Position numbers and translations under genes: made by a program
NCBI RefSeq assembly: GCF_900112265.1
Contig: NZ_FOLO01000011.1
Location: 1-64,000 of the forward strand
Direction of reading: 5' to 3'
Source of the DNA: Pseudoalteromonas denitrificans DSM 6059
Lineage (GTDB): Bacteria; Pseudomonadota; Gammaproteobacteria; Enterobacterales; Alteromonadaceae
Length of the DNA stretch: 64,000 bases
In this document: piece after piece, positions 1 to 9,151 of the stretch
Layout of the letters: every line of letters starts with the position of its first letter
Numbering within the stretch: the stretch's first letter is position 1
The notes under the pieces: generated by a model
What the model was told of the DNA's origin: nothing
Seen by the model: only the letters and a program-made list of their open reading frames with translations
Databases searched by the model: none

Positions 1-340
1 TCTGAGCCTAGATAGAGGTCATGCCACCTCAATGCCGGTTGCCAAATAGCCAATAAACAGGTTTCCGCTATTCTTGTCCTATGCCAACGAAAAGAGCACA
101 GTTTCGACAACATTTACACGTAACGACACTTGTCCAGTGGTTCACACGAGTTCATCTCCTCTATCCATACCTGACAACTTAAAGTTGCCTTTTCCTCAAC
201 GCTCACTACCATGGCTTTTAACCATAGCAGCTTGAGGTGGTTTGTATTCTCCTCCTGTAAAGCGAATACGGAAGGCCTACTTCCATCTCAGAAACAGCAA
301 GAAATGCTGTTTGGTATAACAACATGCCGTCTTGGCACAC
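1..340 (-). mobile_element. Group II intron, 5' end only (cut by window edge)
   Basis: Read on the minus strand, the IS66 transposase frame stops matching its family right after the codons for HADES, and the DNA continues from position 340 with GTGTGCC, the GUGYG-type 5' end of bacterial group II introns. A short GCC..GGC hairpin follows, then several hundred structured, non-coding bases with GAAAC and GGAAACC patches typical of intron domain I. The reverse transcriptase ORF would lie beyond position 1 and cannot be seen. The group II identity is inferred from the 5' end and the general look of the RNA; another insertion or a deletion junction is possible. Confidence 0.55.
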
Positions 341-1106
341 TTTCATCTGCATGAATGACAGCTTGACTAAGTAAGGTGTTTTTTAATTTTTCATACAACG
401 GAGCAAATAATTCCCCGCAACGTATAATCCAATCTGACATGGTTTTTCGACTCAGCGCAATACCATAGTCAGTGAACATTTTTTCTTGTCGATATAATGG
501 CAAGCCATATTGATATTTGGCGCTGATAACCTGACTCAGTAAACTGCTTGTTGCAATGCCCCTTGGAATGGGGCTTGTTGGCATTGGCGCTAACTTGATG
601 TGATTTTTGGTGTCTGTTTTTTCACACTGCTTGCACGCATATTTTGGGCGAACAGTTTCTATCACTTTAATATGTGCTGGTACGAACGCTAACTTTTCAC
701 TACGCGTTTCACCTATTTGATGTAGTTTACTCTGACAGCAATCACAAATTTTTTCTTCACTCGATAAATCTATAGTGACGATTTTACGGGGTAAGTTTTT
801 TGGTAGTGGTTTACGTTTAGGTTTGCTCTTAACGGCGTTACTTTTATTTATTTCTGACTCAGCTAATAAGACCTTATCCGCTTCATCAATGATCTCTTCT
901 GCTTCGTTGAAGGTTTCACCTGAGCCAGGTAATTTCTCAGAGCTTTGACCAAATTGCTTACGTTTGGCTACTTCAAAACGCTCAAGCAAGCTATCAATGA
1001 TTTCATCTTTTTTTGCTAATGCTTTATCCATTCGATGTTGCAACTCAAGTACCATATTCTTGAGTTGTTCAGGGTCATCTGGGAGAGAATTAGCATCAAT
1101 TTTCAT
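341..1106 (-). pseudogene. tnpC: IS66 transposase TnpC, N-terminal half, interrupted
   Basis: About 255 codons of the IS66 transposase remain. They include the N-terminal leucine-zipper-like helix (residues 1-50), a basic linker, and a zinc-finger-like CDCC...CKQC segment near residues 120-165. The frame then reaches the HADES motif, whose Asp is the first acidic residue of the DDE catalytic core. After that the frame runs 16 unrelated residues into the inserted sequence and stops at 288. The rest of the DDE domain is absent from the window. If the insertion is a group II intron it could be spliced out; as written the gene is broken. Confidence 0.85.
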
Positions 1107-1202
1107 GCTCGCAGTTTAGCAAGTATTTTAAGTCTAATCTGTTTTCGAATTTAAATAATATTAAGGGCATGTACACGATCGTTGACTGCTATTTTGATCT
1201 AA

Positions 1203-1559
1203 TTAGATCTGTGATTGATAATGTAATTGTTCATGACCAAGTACATCATATCCTGATAATAACCATTGAAGCTGCTCTGAACTCAATGTAAATTCTTGAG
1301 TCGATATTTTGCTAGGCCATTTGAACTTTTGTTTCTCAAGTCGTTTGGACCACAATGCAAAACCTGTTTTATCCCAATACAAAATTTTGAGTTTATCTTT
1401 GGCTTTATTACAAAATACAAATAATGCACCAGAATAAGCATCACGAGCCAGTTCATATTCAACAATACCAACGAGTCCATTGATGGATTTTCTAAAATCG
1501 ACAAAATCACGATGCAAAAACACCTTGGGTACATCAACAAACACTTTCATCTGGCACAC
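1203..1559 (-). CDS. tnpB: IS66 accessory protein TnpB (Orf2)
   Basis: This 118-residue protein is a full-length match to the IS66 Orf2 family. It shows the DFRKSINGL segment, the SGALFVFCNK stretch and KILYWDKTGFALWSKRLE, all family hallmarks. TnpB is needed for transposition of IS66 elements, but its biochemical role is unknown. The start overlaps the end of tnpA by 13 bases, as usual for translationally coupled IS66 genes. Translation may begin at Met1 or at Met4 (MKVFVD). Confidence 0.9.
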   Translation of the reverse strand: MCQMKVFVDVPKVFLHRDFVDFRKSINGLVGIVEYELARDAYSGALFVFCNKAKDKLKILYWDKTGFALWSKRLEKQKFKWPSKISTQEFTLSSEQLQWLLSGYDVLGHEQLHYQSQI

Positions 1560-1849
1560 TCTCGTAATATTTGAGCAAGATACGAAGCTGAAGTTGAACT
1601 TGGTAAAGAGAGAGTTGCATTACCAACGCTTAGACTAATATTTTCATCTGAGCGTGTCTCTAGCTCAATCTGTTGCGTCACTTTAGCGCGAATAAATCCA
1701 GGTTGCGTTAAATCTAGTTTTTTACGGTGAGCATAAAAGCCAGTCAGTGAGAGTTTATGGTGGCGACAATAATCAATAATGGTTGAACCACTCGATTGTT
1801 GCTCTTCAATAATAGATTGCCATTGTTCTTGGCTGCGCATAATTCTCAT
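1547..1849 (-). CDS. tnpA: IS66 accessory protein TnpA (Orf1)
   Basis: This 100-residue protein is the first gene of the IS66 element. It has a helix-turn-helix-like N-terminal half (SQEQWQSIIEEQQSSG...IDYCRHHKLSLTGFYAHRK) typical of the IS66 Orf1/InsA group, which likely binds the element's ends. It lies about 50 bp inside the left terminal repeat and overlaps tnpB. No truncation is visible. Confidence 0.88.
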   Translation of the reverse strand: MRIMRSQEQWQSIIEEQQSSGSTIIDYCRHHKLSLTGFYAHRKKLDLTQPGFIRAKVTQQIELETRSDENISLSVGNATLSLPSSTSASYLAQILRECAR

Positions 1850-1928
1850 AAGTTACTCCAAGGGTTGTTTGGTAATAACTTAGCTAAAATGGCTTTGATT
1901 TATTAGACGCAGACCGCCGGATGTTTAC

Positions 1929-2250
1929 ATTTAGATAGTGGACTAACAGGACTTAAAGAGAAAAACACACTGGACGTCCTAAAGCGCTTAGTGAAGGTCA
2001 ATTACAACAAGTTAAGAATTATGTCGTAAATTCAGAGGTTAAATCTGATGGTGGTCGATTACAAGGGAAAGATGTACAAGCTTATATTTTGTCAGAGTTT
2101 AATATGCAATATCAAAAAACAATATATATCATCTTTGACATGGACTTAATCTAACCTGGATCACAACTCACTCAAAGCATCCAAAACAATCTATTAAAGT
2201 TCAAGGGGTTAAAAGAGTCCCAACTGACTTTTGTGAACTTCTTTTTTATC
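1929..2250 (+). pseudogene. IS630-family transposase fragment
   Basis: Conceptual translation with frameshifts gives GLTGLKEK, then KHTGRPKALSEGQLQQVKNY and WITTHSKHPKQS. This is the winged-helix N-terminal region of IS630 transposases. The segment resembles the copy at 7193-8320 (GLEGIKDKPRSRRP, DGGR, SRHPKQS) but is clearly diverged from it. The N-terminus is cut by the IS66 end at 1928, and the catalytic half is missing. Non-functional. Confidence 0.7.
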
Positions 2251-2332
2251 TAATTTGTATTAGTCTCGACCTGATTTGACAGTCACTCGTTTTTTACGGG
2301 TGTCTTGTCAGCTTAGATTTGAGCTACTAAAC

Positions 2333-2540
2333 GTGGTCTTATTAACACTAAGCAACTTTGTCGTATCTTATTTACCAAGGGAAGCTCTCGATTTCTGATA
2401 GGCAATGTTAAAAATTCAATTGTTGGCACATATCATGCCGTTCAACATAAACATTTCCCTCGGTACTTATTTTATCGACGTTTTCAACTAAAAAACATGT
2501 TACTGCGATTTGCTTATATTGCTTTACGAACTCCTCCTAT
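2333..2540 (+). pseudogene. IS1595-type transposase, C-terminal remnant
   Basis: One open frame encodes a stretch with SIVGTYHAV, HKHFPRYL, FYRRFQL and LLRFAYIAL. This matches the conserved C-terminal end of IS1595/ISXO2-like transposases (consensus: G-THH-V, K-LQ-YL-E-F-RFNRR). No 5' part or inverted repeats were found. The 80 bp before it (2251-2332) and the 90 bp after it hold nothing recognisable. Confidence 0.6.
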
Positions 2541-2626
2541 ATGCCAAATAAGTATTTACATATGGCTGGGCTTTATGGGTAATCAGGATCATTTATTCAA
2601 AACAACATTTGTTTATTCAGGTACAA

Positions 2627-3760
2627 TTAGCTTTTTTTTAAAAAGCTAAAGATTTTATCTAAAGTTTGCTGCCATTTAATTACTGCCGCATCATCAGAAA
2701 AATATTTTTCTATATATTTTTTATTTTCAATTCGATTATTTAAGCCTATAATTTTTAATTCTTTCAACTTACTAATAGATAAACTGCTCAATTCCTCACT
2801 ATTTTGTAAATTAAAGCCTAAACGATTTAAATAAGAATAAGACAATGTATCTTTTCTCAAAAAAACAATTTTTCCTAAATGCAGAAACTGAAAAATATTA
2901 CTTAAAGCCTGTTGTCGATTATGATAATAACAGGCGAAATCCATTGAATTAATAAGATCTTTATATTCTGAAGAAACCATGAACTGCTCTAATGGAATAA
3001 AGTTTTCACCGAATAACTTCTTTCCTACCAACTTAACTTCTTCAACGTAATTCGTATCGACGATAGCGTATGACAAGATACAATAGACCTTAATTGTATC
3101 TTTTAAATGCGAAAGAGAATTCAGCATATCAATATGATTATTTTGGGGGTCGGCCGAGTTACCTACTAGAAATTTATACTCAATATCAGAAGAAACTTCT
3201 TCTTCGTCAATAATTTCATAATTTGTAGGGTTTGGATAAAAAGCATTAAATCCTATTGCTTTTGCATTATAATTTACTCTAAGTAAAGCGACTTCTTCCT
3301 CTACAAGTGCAGAGATAAAAAACAATCGTTTAATAATACTTTTTCGTAAATACTCGTTAAACCATCCAAAAAGAGAGTTAGGCCGATTTTGAAAATAATA
3401 AATATCTCCGCCCCAAGTCATCCAAAGCACTTTTTCAGCTAAGGATGTAAATTTAAATAATCCGGCTAAAAAAAGTAAAAATGGTCCTTGATAGAATAAA
3501 CCATGGAATATCACTAAATCATATTTCGGTGATAAAAATAGCTTAATTAAAGCTTTCATTTTTTTTAATCGACCTAAATTATTAAGATCAATAATATTAG
3601 TCGAATCAATCTTTCGCTCCTCATTCTCACTTACTGTTGAACTTAAGGAAACATAAGTGTGTCGGTACTCATTTAAATTATTTTCACTGAATTCAATAAA
3701 CTTAGTATTATATTTTTCAGGTAATTTTGTGACTAAATGCAATATATGTTTTTTACACAT
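2627..3760 (-). CDS. WecF-like 4-amino-4,6-dideoxyhexose transferase (GT56)
   Basis: This 377-residue protein resembles the GT56 family (WecF/RffT). That family adds 4-acetamido-4,6-dideoxygalactose from its dTDP donor to an undecaprenyl-linked oligosaccharide at the inner face of the cytoplasmic membrane. Visible signs are the HILHLV N-terminus, the DLVIFHGLF strand near 81-89, and the WMTWGGDIYYF motif near 113-123, which corresponds to the W-GGD signature of the family. It is preceded by wzx with a 3-bp gap and followed by IS debris, so it is the last gene of this block. The exact donor and acceptor are unknown, but a dTDP-4-amino sugar fits the VioA-like enzyme at 9152-10252. Confidence 0.7.
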   Translation of the reverse strand: MCKKHILHLVTKLPEKYNTKFIEFSENNLNEYRHTYVSLSSTVSENEERKIDSTNIIDLNNLGRLKKMKALIKLFLSPKYDLVIFHGLFYQGPFLLFLAGLFKFTSLAEKVLWMTWGGDIYYFQNRPNSLFGWFNEYLRKSIIKRLFFISALVEEEVALLRVNYNAKAIGFNAFYPNPTNYEIIDEEEVSSDIEYKFLVGNSADPQNNHIDMLNSLSHLKDTIKVYCILSYAIVDTNYVEEVKLVGKKLFGENFIPLEQFMVSSEYKDLINSMDFACYYHNRQQALSNIFQFLHLGKIVFLRKDTLSYSYLNRLGFNLQNSEELSSLSISKLKELKIIGLNNRIENKKYIEKYFSDDAAVIKWQQTLDKIFSFLKKS

Positions 3761-3763
3761 AAC

Positions 3764-5170
3764 TCAACTTTTTAGATTAGTGATATCATTTTTCACATTA
3801 AATAAACGGTGTTTATATAATATGAGAACAAATAACAAACAGATAAAATTAACGTACCAAGGCATGACAGTCATCGTTAATGCAGGCCAAAATGCATTAA
3901 GTAAAAGCAAAACTGAAATCAAATACAGCTTTGTAGTATGAAATTTTTTCCATACCCATTTAGATATTTCTGTTCGTAAAGTCATATACAAACAAAAAGC
4001 ACTTGCTACAGCCACTGCAGCGCCTCCCGCAGCATATTTAGGTATTAATAAGTAGCAAAGTAGAAAATTAAGTAATAATGGCAGTATAGTGATTATTATT
4101 GAATAATTAGTTTTTCGAGCTACATTCATGCCCACAACTGTTGTTTCTGACAAAGTATAAAATACAGGGAACAACATACACGCTGGTAATAAAAAAACTA
4201 CATCAGCATATTCAGTTGGTAAAAAGAAAGTAAGTAGAGGACTTGTTAAAGTAACAACAAAGAATACAAGTGTGAGAATAACAACAACCCAGTCAGTAAC
4301 GATACTGAGTTGATTAATATCAATACCCTTTTTGTGCCATTTATAAACAATAGGAGCCCAGACAGTAGAAAACACCTGTTGAAATACAGTCATAACGGCT
4401 GCAAAGCTAAATGCGACTGAATAAATACCTAACTGCTCAAGCCCTGAATAATAACGAATAGCCCAACGATCTACTGAAATTAAGCCCCAATATGCAAAGC
4501 CCGAAATCACCAACGGGAAACCAAATTTAACAGCTGGTTTAATAAGTTCAATATCAAAAACACTCGTTAAAGCTAAAGCACATTCCCTTCTTGTTAAAAC
4601 CATAGCAACTAAACTGGCAATCAATAATGATAAGCAGCTAAAACCAAAAGCAGTAATAAAACCAAATTTACCTTTTAAAAACAATAGAGATAACAAAGCG
4701 ATCACTAAGGTTACTTTAGAACTAATCTGTAAAATTGAAAATTTAACCCCATGCTCTTGCATACGCAAAACTAAACTTAAAAATCGATAGATGATATTAG
4801 CTACAATAACTAACGCAACGCCACTAGAGATCAGCAAAGTATTTTCTTTTATTGAAAATAGTAACTTAGCAAAGAATTGGTTAAATATAATTACCATTAC
4901 ACAAAATACAATAACCACCAACAATGACAAACAAATCAATGAACGTAAAAGTTGTGGTTTGTTATTAACTTCATGATATTCCCTAACATAGGCTTGGTCT
5001 AAACCTAAGGTCAATACAAGAGCTGTTCCAGCTAAAAAAGTATTGAACATCGCAATTTGACCTACGACTTCAGGTGAAAATAACCAAGCCATTAAGGGCA
5101 CAGTTATTAAGCCTAGCCCTGCGGCCATAAACGGCCCTAAAGCAAAACTTGCTAATTTAGATAAATTCAT
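3764..5170 (-). CDS. wzx: Polysaccharide flippase, Wzx-type
   Basis: This 468-residue, very hydrophobic protein has about 12-14 predicted membrane segments spread over its length and begins MNLSKLASFALGPFMAAGLGLITVPL. That start is typical of the MATE/MOP-superfamily O-antigen flippases. Such proteins move undecaprenyl-diphosphate-linked repeat units across the inner membrane. It lies between wzz and the WecF-like transferase, in the expected setting. Substrate specificity cannot be read from sequence. No polymerase (Wzy) gene is seen beside it. Confidence 0.85.
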   Translation of the reverse strand: MNLSKLASFALGPFMAAGLGLITVPLMAWLFSPEVVGQIAMFNTFLAGTALVLTLGLDQAYVREYHEVNNKPQLLRSLICLSLLVVIVFCVMVIIFNQFFAKLLFSIKENTLLISSGVALVIVANIIYRFLSLVLRMQEHGVKFSILQISSKVTLVIALLSLLFLKGKFGFITAFGFSCLSLLIASLVAMVLTRRECALALTSVFDIELIKPAVKFGFPLVISGFAYWGLISVDRWAIRYYSGLEQLGIYSVAFSFAAVMTVFQQVFSTVWAPIVYKWHKKGIDINQLSIVTDWVVVILTLVFFVVTLTSPLLTFFLPTEYADVVFLLPACMLFPVFYTLSETTVVGMNVARKTNYSIIITILPLLLNFLLCYLLIPKYAAGGAAVAVASAFCLYMTLRTEISKWVWKKFHTTKLYLISVLLLLNAFWPALTMTVMPWYVNFICLLFVLILYKHRLFNVKNDITNLKS

Positions 5171-5207
5171 TTTATTTATGCATCATACAATTTCTAAAAT
5201 CAGACAA

Positions 5208-6158
5208 TCAAATGTTTTTAGCTTTTCTCTCAGGACAAAAAGAGACATAAACAAATGAAATTAACAATGCAATTAAGCTACCAATGAACATACCAACAAT
5301 ACATAATAAAGCGCGAGACGGTGCAAATTTTTCTTCAGGTGTAACAATTGGAGCCAATGTTTTAAAAAGGTATTCTTTTCTAACTTCAGTAAGCAAAATT
5401 TGTTGGGTTTGTTCAGCAATAATATTATAAAAAATTGAATGCATTTCACTAATGTTCGTTTGCCTTATTTGTTTCTGTAGATATTCAACACTTTCAACTG
5501 CTTGCTGCTTATCTTTTTGACGCCAATATTGATTTAAATCTTCTACTAACCAATTTAACCACTGAACAGAAACTTCGGGAGAAAGGTAACTAACAGATAT
5601 TTTTACCATACCTTTTTTCATCATATATTGAACATTGATCATGCCCAATAGTTTATAATAAGCATCCCAGGCCGTTGGTTTAGTTTTTTTATCTGATGAC
5701 TCGTTTACAACCCATTTATTATTTTTAATATCATAGATTTCAGGATTATATACAAGGGTATTTGTTGATTCATTCCATTTTTCAGCAGCCATAATCTGTG
5801 GCAGGATGTTACGCTTCTCAATAAAGCTTTGTAAAAAGCTGCGAGATTTTAATAATTCAATCGCAATTTCATTATCATCCCCTTTGTCACCACCAAGACT
5901 AATACCAGCCATACTAGCTAAACCACCAAACTGCCCAGCTAATTGTGACAAACCTCCTCCGGTTTGATTTTTTGCTGGGATATAAATCCCATTTGCTCTA
6001 TAAATATTAGGTTGCTTGATAGCATAATAAGAAGCACCAAGAGTAAATACCAAGGTTATAGCGATAATAAGCCATTTCATACGCCAAATAATGCGATATA
6101 GCTTCTTAAAACTTACTATTTCAGTGGTATCTTCCAAACCTAATAATTCATGTTCCAT
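5208..6158 (-). CDS. wzz: Chain-length determinant protein, Wzz family
   Basis: This 316-residue inner-membrane protein has the Wzz layout: a cytoplasmic N-terminus, a first membrane helix at about 29-47, a large periplasmic domain with coiled-coil tendency (about 195-260), and a C-terminal helix at about 284-308. The segment YRANGIYIPAKNQTGGG...GLASMAGISLGGD is typical of the Wzz/Wzc N-terminal domain. There is no tyrosine-kinase domain, so this is the O-antigen or ECA type rather than a Wzc. It sets glycan chain length, probably with a Wzy polymerase not found here. It is the first gene of the wzz-wzx-wecF-like set. Confidence 0.87.
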   Translation of the reverse strand: MEHELLGLEDTTEIVSFKKLYRIIWRMKWLIIAITLVFTLGASYYAIKQPNIYRANGIYIPAKNQTGGGLSQLAGQFGGLASMAGISLGGDKGDDNEIAIELLKSRSFLQSFIEKRNILPQIMAAEKWNESTNTLVYNPEIYDIKNNKWVVNESSDKKTKPTAWDAYYKLLGMINVQYMMKKGMVKISVSYLSPEVSVQWLNWLVEDLNQYWRQKDKQQAVESVEYLQKQIRQTNISEMHSIFYNIIAEQTQQILLTEVRKEYLFKTLAPIVTPEEKFAPSRALLCIVGMFIGSLIALLISFVYVSFCPERKAKNI

Positions 6159-6408
6159 CTAAATTAATCCGCCGTAACTTTGTTAATGGGCGCGCATTGT
6201 AACATTTAACAGACATAAAAAACTACATGGAGATATTTAAAAAACAAGCTTATATCAGGTACTAAAAAATAGAACTATTCAGTATTAATCAAGTAACAAG
6301 ACTTATTTACAACTACCTTCCCGCACCTAAAGATTTAATTAAAAACCTTGACGCAGATCTCCATATTTGATCTATTACTTATCTTTAGGTGATGGAAAAA
6401 TAATAGTG

Positions 6409-7190
6409 TCGTATTCAATAAAGCTCTTGATCATTTAGGTTTAATTTCTGACATGAACAAAGAGCTTGGTATTGCCAAGTTAATTGACAAGGCAGTCTCA
6501 GGGCACAGTAATGACAAGTTTATTTCTAACAGCCAACTTAATGAAGTCATGATTTTAACCTGGCTTGGTTTTGTTGGACGTACCTACATCTGTATCTGAA
6601 ATACTTCAAAGAACGCTTTGTCGCTAAAAGGATCAAGGCGGAGTATATTTATGATGATGCACTGGTTGCTTCCTTGATAAGCTTTATGAAACAGGTGTAT
6701 TAGATATTTACCAAACGCTATCTAACAGCGCAGTCAAGCACATGGAGTTTCCTTGCGAAGGTATTAATTTAGACTCGACCAGTGTTCATGTTAATGGTAA
6801 TTATGGGCATGGCGGCAGCAGCAAAACAGTCAAATTAGTTCGAGTTTACATACAATAGAGACTATCGGGCAGAGTTGAACCAGGCTACACCCAATTTAAG
6901 CACTAAAAACAAAGCAGCTACTCCGATGTATATGTAAGCGGCCAGTGGCAATATTTATGGCAACGAAGGCTTTAAAAACATTGTTAAGCATTGTTCATAT
7001 GTAAGATATTAAGGATTTAAAAGGTGTCTTCGTGCCTGATTTGTGATCTCATTGGTTCGCCAAAATTAATAATAAAAGACACAAAGACAATGGACCTACA
7101 ACGTTAACAGAAAAAATCAATGCCGCTTTTGAACCAAAAAAACTTTTCGCACTCGCCAGACAGAGAAACTTTATCAAACGGCATCGGCAA
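6409..7190 (+). pseudogene. IS1634-like (DUF4277-type) transposase remnant
   Basis: Frames joined across several indels read FNKALDHLGLISDMNKELGI, AKLIDKAVSGHSNDKFISN, EVMILTWLGFVGR, then YLKYFKERFVAKRIK and YIYDDALVAS. This is the N-terminal pattern of IS1634-type transposases (LG-----ID, LGF--R-LY, F, ND-ALG). A stretch encoding LDSTSVHVNGNYGHGG near 6773-6830 fits the first catalytic Asp. A short piece near 7100-7190 (RQRNFIKRHRQI) may come from yet another transposase. The remnant ends where the IS630 copy starts. The 250 bp before it (6159-6408) hold no recognisable feature. Confidence 0.5.
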
Positions 7191-7192
7191 AT

Positions 7193-8320
7193 TATACCAA
7201 CCCTATTAAGTTTGTGATCTAATTACATTACCTTTTTAACACAAGCTTTTAATAATGAACCCCTTAGTAGAAATCAATTTTAAAAAATTAATTGCTAAAG
7301 AAACTAATGCACGAATGCGCATTCGACTCCTCGCTCTTGCCCATATCAAAGAGGGAGCCAATAGAACTGAAATCTGTCTAGTGAAATCAGGGAAATCCAA
7401 AGCTTTTAAAAATTAGTCGTAGAAGCGCCAATGATTGGGTACGTCGTTTTTATATTGATGGACTCGAAGGGATAAAAGACAAACCTAGAAGTAGACGCCC
7501 TTGTGCACTTTGTGAAAAACAACTGGCATTATTCAAGAAGTATGTCCTGGATAATAGTATTAAACCTGATGGTGGAAGATTTAAAACCGCTTTACTTATA
7601 AATTATATTCATGATGAGCTTGGTATTAAATATAGCCTTGATAATATTTATCGCTTACTACATTCACTTAACTTTTCATGGATCACCAGTCGTTCTAGGC
7701 ACCCTAAGCAATCATTAGATATTCAAGAGGATTTTAAAAAATTCAAAAACAAAATGATCAAAAGACCCCGTTGCGAATCTCTGTTGAGCAGATAGATATG
7801 TGGTTTCAAGATGAAGCCAGATTTGGTCAGAAAAATACCACAACTCGACTTTGAGCCAAAACAGGCACGCGACCAGCAGCAGTAAAACAGCAACAAATTT
7901 AGTATGCTTATTTGTTCGGTGCTGTTTGTCCTTCCACTGGCTCAACTGAAGCGATAATCACGCCATACGTAAATATGGACATTATGCATGCGCATTTGAA
8001 ACTCATTTCTGAACGGAAAAAAGAGGCAGACATGCTGTGATCATTGTAGATGGTGCCGCTTGGTATCAGGAGTATCTAGAAAATGAATTTAAGAACATAA
8101 GCATAATAAAACTTCCTCCATATTCACCAGAATTAAATCCAATTGAACAGCTGTGGCAGTGGCTTCGTCAAAATGAAGTAGCTAATCTCTGATTTAATGG
8201 CTATGAGGATAGTGTTAAGTCTGCAGCATGGAATTCTTTTATCAGCGACATTGATAGGGTCAAAAAAATATGTTCCAGAGATTGGATTAAAGTGAGAAGT
8301 TAATTAATTTGATTGGTATA
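7193..8320 (+). mobile_element. IS630-family element, both ends present, dead
   Basis: The element is bounded by imperfect inverted repeats: TATACCAACCCTATTAA at 7193 and, inverted at the other end, TATACCAATCAAATTAA ending at 8320. Each begins with TA, the IS630/Tc1 target dinucleotide. The length of about 1.13 kb is normal for the family. The single gene inside is broken. The element interrupts older IS debris on both sides. Confidence 0.75.
7255..8302 (+). pseudogene. IS630-family transposase, broken
   Basis: Starting at ATGAACCCCTTAGTAG, the translation gives a helix-turn-helix part, then GLEGIKDKPRSRRP, SLDNIYRLLHSLNFSWIT, QDEARFGQKNT (first catalytic Asp), VIIVDGAAWYQ (second Asp) and LPPYSPELNPIEQLWQWLR (catalytic Glu). 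So the complete DDE triad is present in outline. In-frame stops (for example after TTTRL and in the EVANL segment) and at least two frameshifts, near 7400 and 8020, destroy the frame. A reading frame on the opposite strand at 7715-7945 is an accident of this pseudogene. Confidence 0.8.
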
Positions 8321-8379
8321 ACTTCCGTAAAAATATGGAAGAAAATTTTATCTGTTTGAGATAGAGCCATGTTATCTCG

Positions 8380-8545
8380 AAGGTTTATCATTGAAAAAAT
8401 CAAGGATCAATTGGAAAATACTTATCAAATAGAACATTCACGATATAGAAGTATAAATGGCTTAATGCTGAATATTATAGGTGCCCTTGTGGCTTATTCT
8501 CTGAAAGAAAGAAAACAAGCCAAAATTGAATATTACAGATGTTGA
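8380..8545 (+). pseudogene. IS982-type transposase, C-terminal remnant
   Basis: One frame reads RFIIEKIKDQLENTYQIEHS, RYRSINGLMLNIIGALVAYS, LKERKQ. This matches the last 50 residues of IS982-family transposases (pattern IE-----LK----IEH-RHRS---F--NL--ALIAYS). The upstream parts are missing; the fragment begins just after the right end of the IS630 copy. Confidence 0.5.
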
Positions 8546-8566
8546 AATGAATCAAATGGTTGTGGC

Positions 8567-9139
8567 TTAAACCGATCTCAGGTTATTTACCATTTTTTTT
8601 TCAATTAACAATAGATTTTTCTTTCTAGATTTAATAAATTTGGCTGGCTGGCCTGCGTAAATACCAAAGGCTTCTGCCGATCTATTCACTAAAGACAAGG
8701 CGCCAATCACACAACCTTGAGCTAAAGTTACACCCGGTAAGACAACAGCACCACTACCAACTATTACATGTTTATTAATAGTCACAGGTGCGTGTGTAAC
8801 GTTAGTATATTGCTCATTTATCATAGGGTTACTCATAAACTCACCTGAGTAATCATCATTACTAGAGTAAATGGAAACCCGAGATGATATATTACAATAA
8901 TCAGCTAATATAACTTTAGCAGCCCCAATAATAGAGCTGTATACAGCGATATGTATGTAATCACCAATTTCAATGCCCCCCTCTCCCGCCGACAGCACAC
9001 AGAAATCATCAATACGTACGTTATCACCAATTGATATGCGGCTTATGCCGTAAAGTGAGGCTTTTTTAGAAATCGAAACATTTTTACCAACGCATGCAAA
9101 ACCAAGTGCCATTAATTCTGTTTGGCTGTATATACTCAT
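8567..9139 (-). CDS. Hexapeptide-repeat acyltransferase (sugar O- or N-acetyltransferase)
   Basis: This 190-residue protein has imperfect hexapeptide repeats of the left-handed beta-helix acyltransferases, for example ISIGDNVRIDDFCVL, IEIGDYIHIAVYSSI and VIVGSGAVVLPGVTLAQGCV. It also has the AGQPAKFIK motif near the C-terminus found in WbbJ/NodL-type enzymes. Such enzymes transfer acetyl from acetyl-CoA to sugars. It starts 12 bp after the VioA-like aminotransferase, so a likely job is acetylation of the 4-amino sugar nucleotide (as VioB does), or O-acetylation of the glycan. The exact substrate is inference from context only. Confidence 0.75.
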   Translation of the reverse strand: MSIYSQTELMALGFACVGKNVSISKKASLYGISRISIGDNVRIDDFCVLSAGEGGIEIGDYIHIAVYSSIIGAAKVILADYCNISSRVSIYSSNDDYSGEFMSNPMINEQYTNVTHAPVTINKHVIVGSGAVVLPGVTLAQGCVIGALSLVNRSAEAFGIYAGQPAKFIKSRKKNLLLIEKKMVNNLRSV

Positions 9140-9151
9140 ATAATTTATTCT

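Larger units (their letters stand above)
341..1928 (-). mobile_element. IS66-family insertion sequence, interrupted
   Basis: The element has the IS66 gene order tnpA-tnpB-tnpC on the minus strand. Its left terminal repeat is visible at 1899-1928: on the minus strand it starts GTAAACATCCGGCGGTCTGC, close to the GTAAGCGTCC-type ends of this family. The tnpC end is split by the insertion at 340, so the right end lies outside the window. The element's left end abuts IS630 transposase coding sequence directly, so this copy inserted into an older IS630. Confidence 0.8.

Noticed and set aside
6159..6260. Possible JUMPstart/ops element (GGCGGTAG) before wzz
   Set aside because: A GGCGG is present close to the start codon, but the rest of the ops consensus is missing, so RfaH-type control is not supported.
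7715..7945. Minus-strand ORF with a hydrophobic N-terminus
   Set aside because: It lies antisense within the dead IS630 transposase and has no ribosome site or family match.
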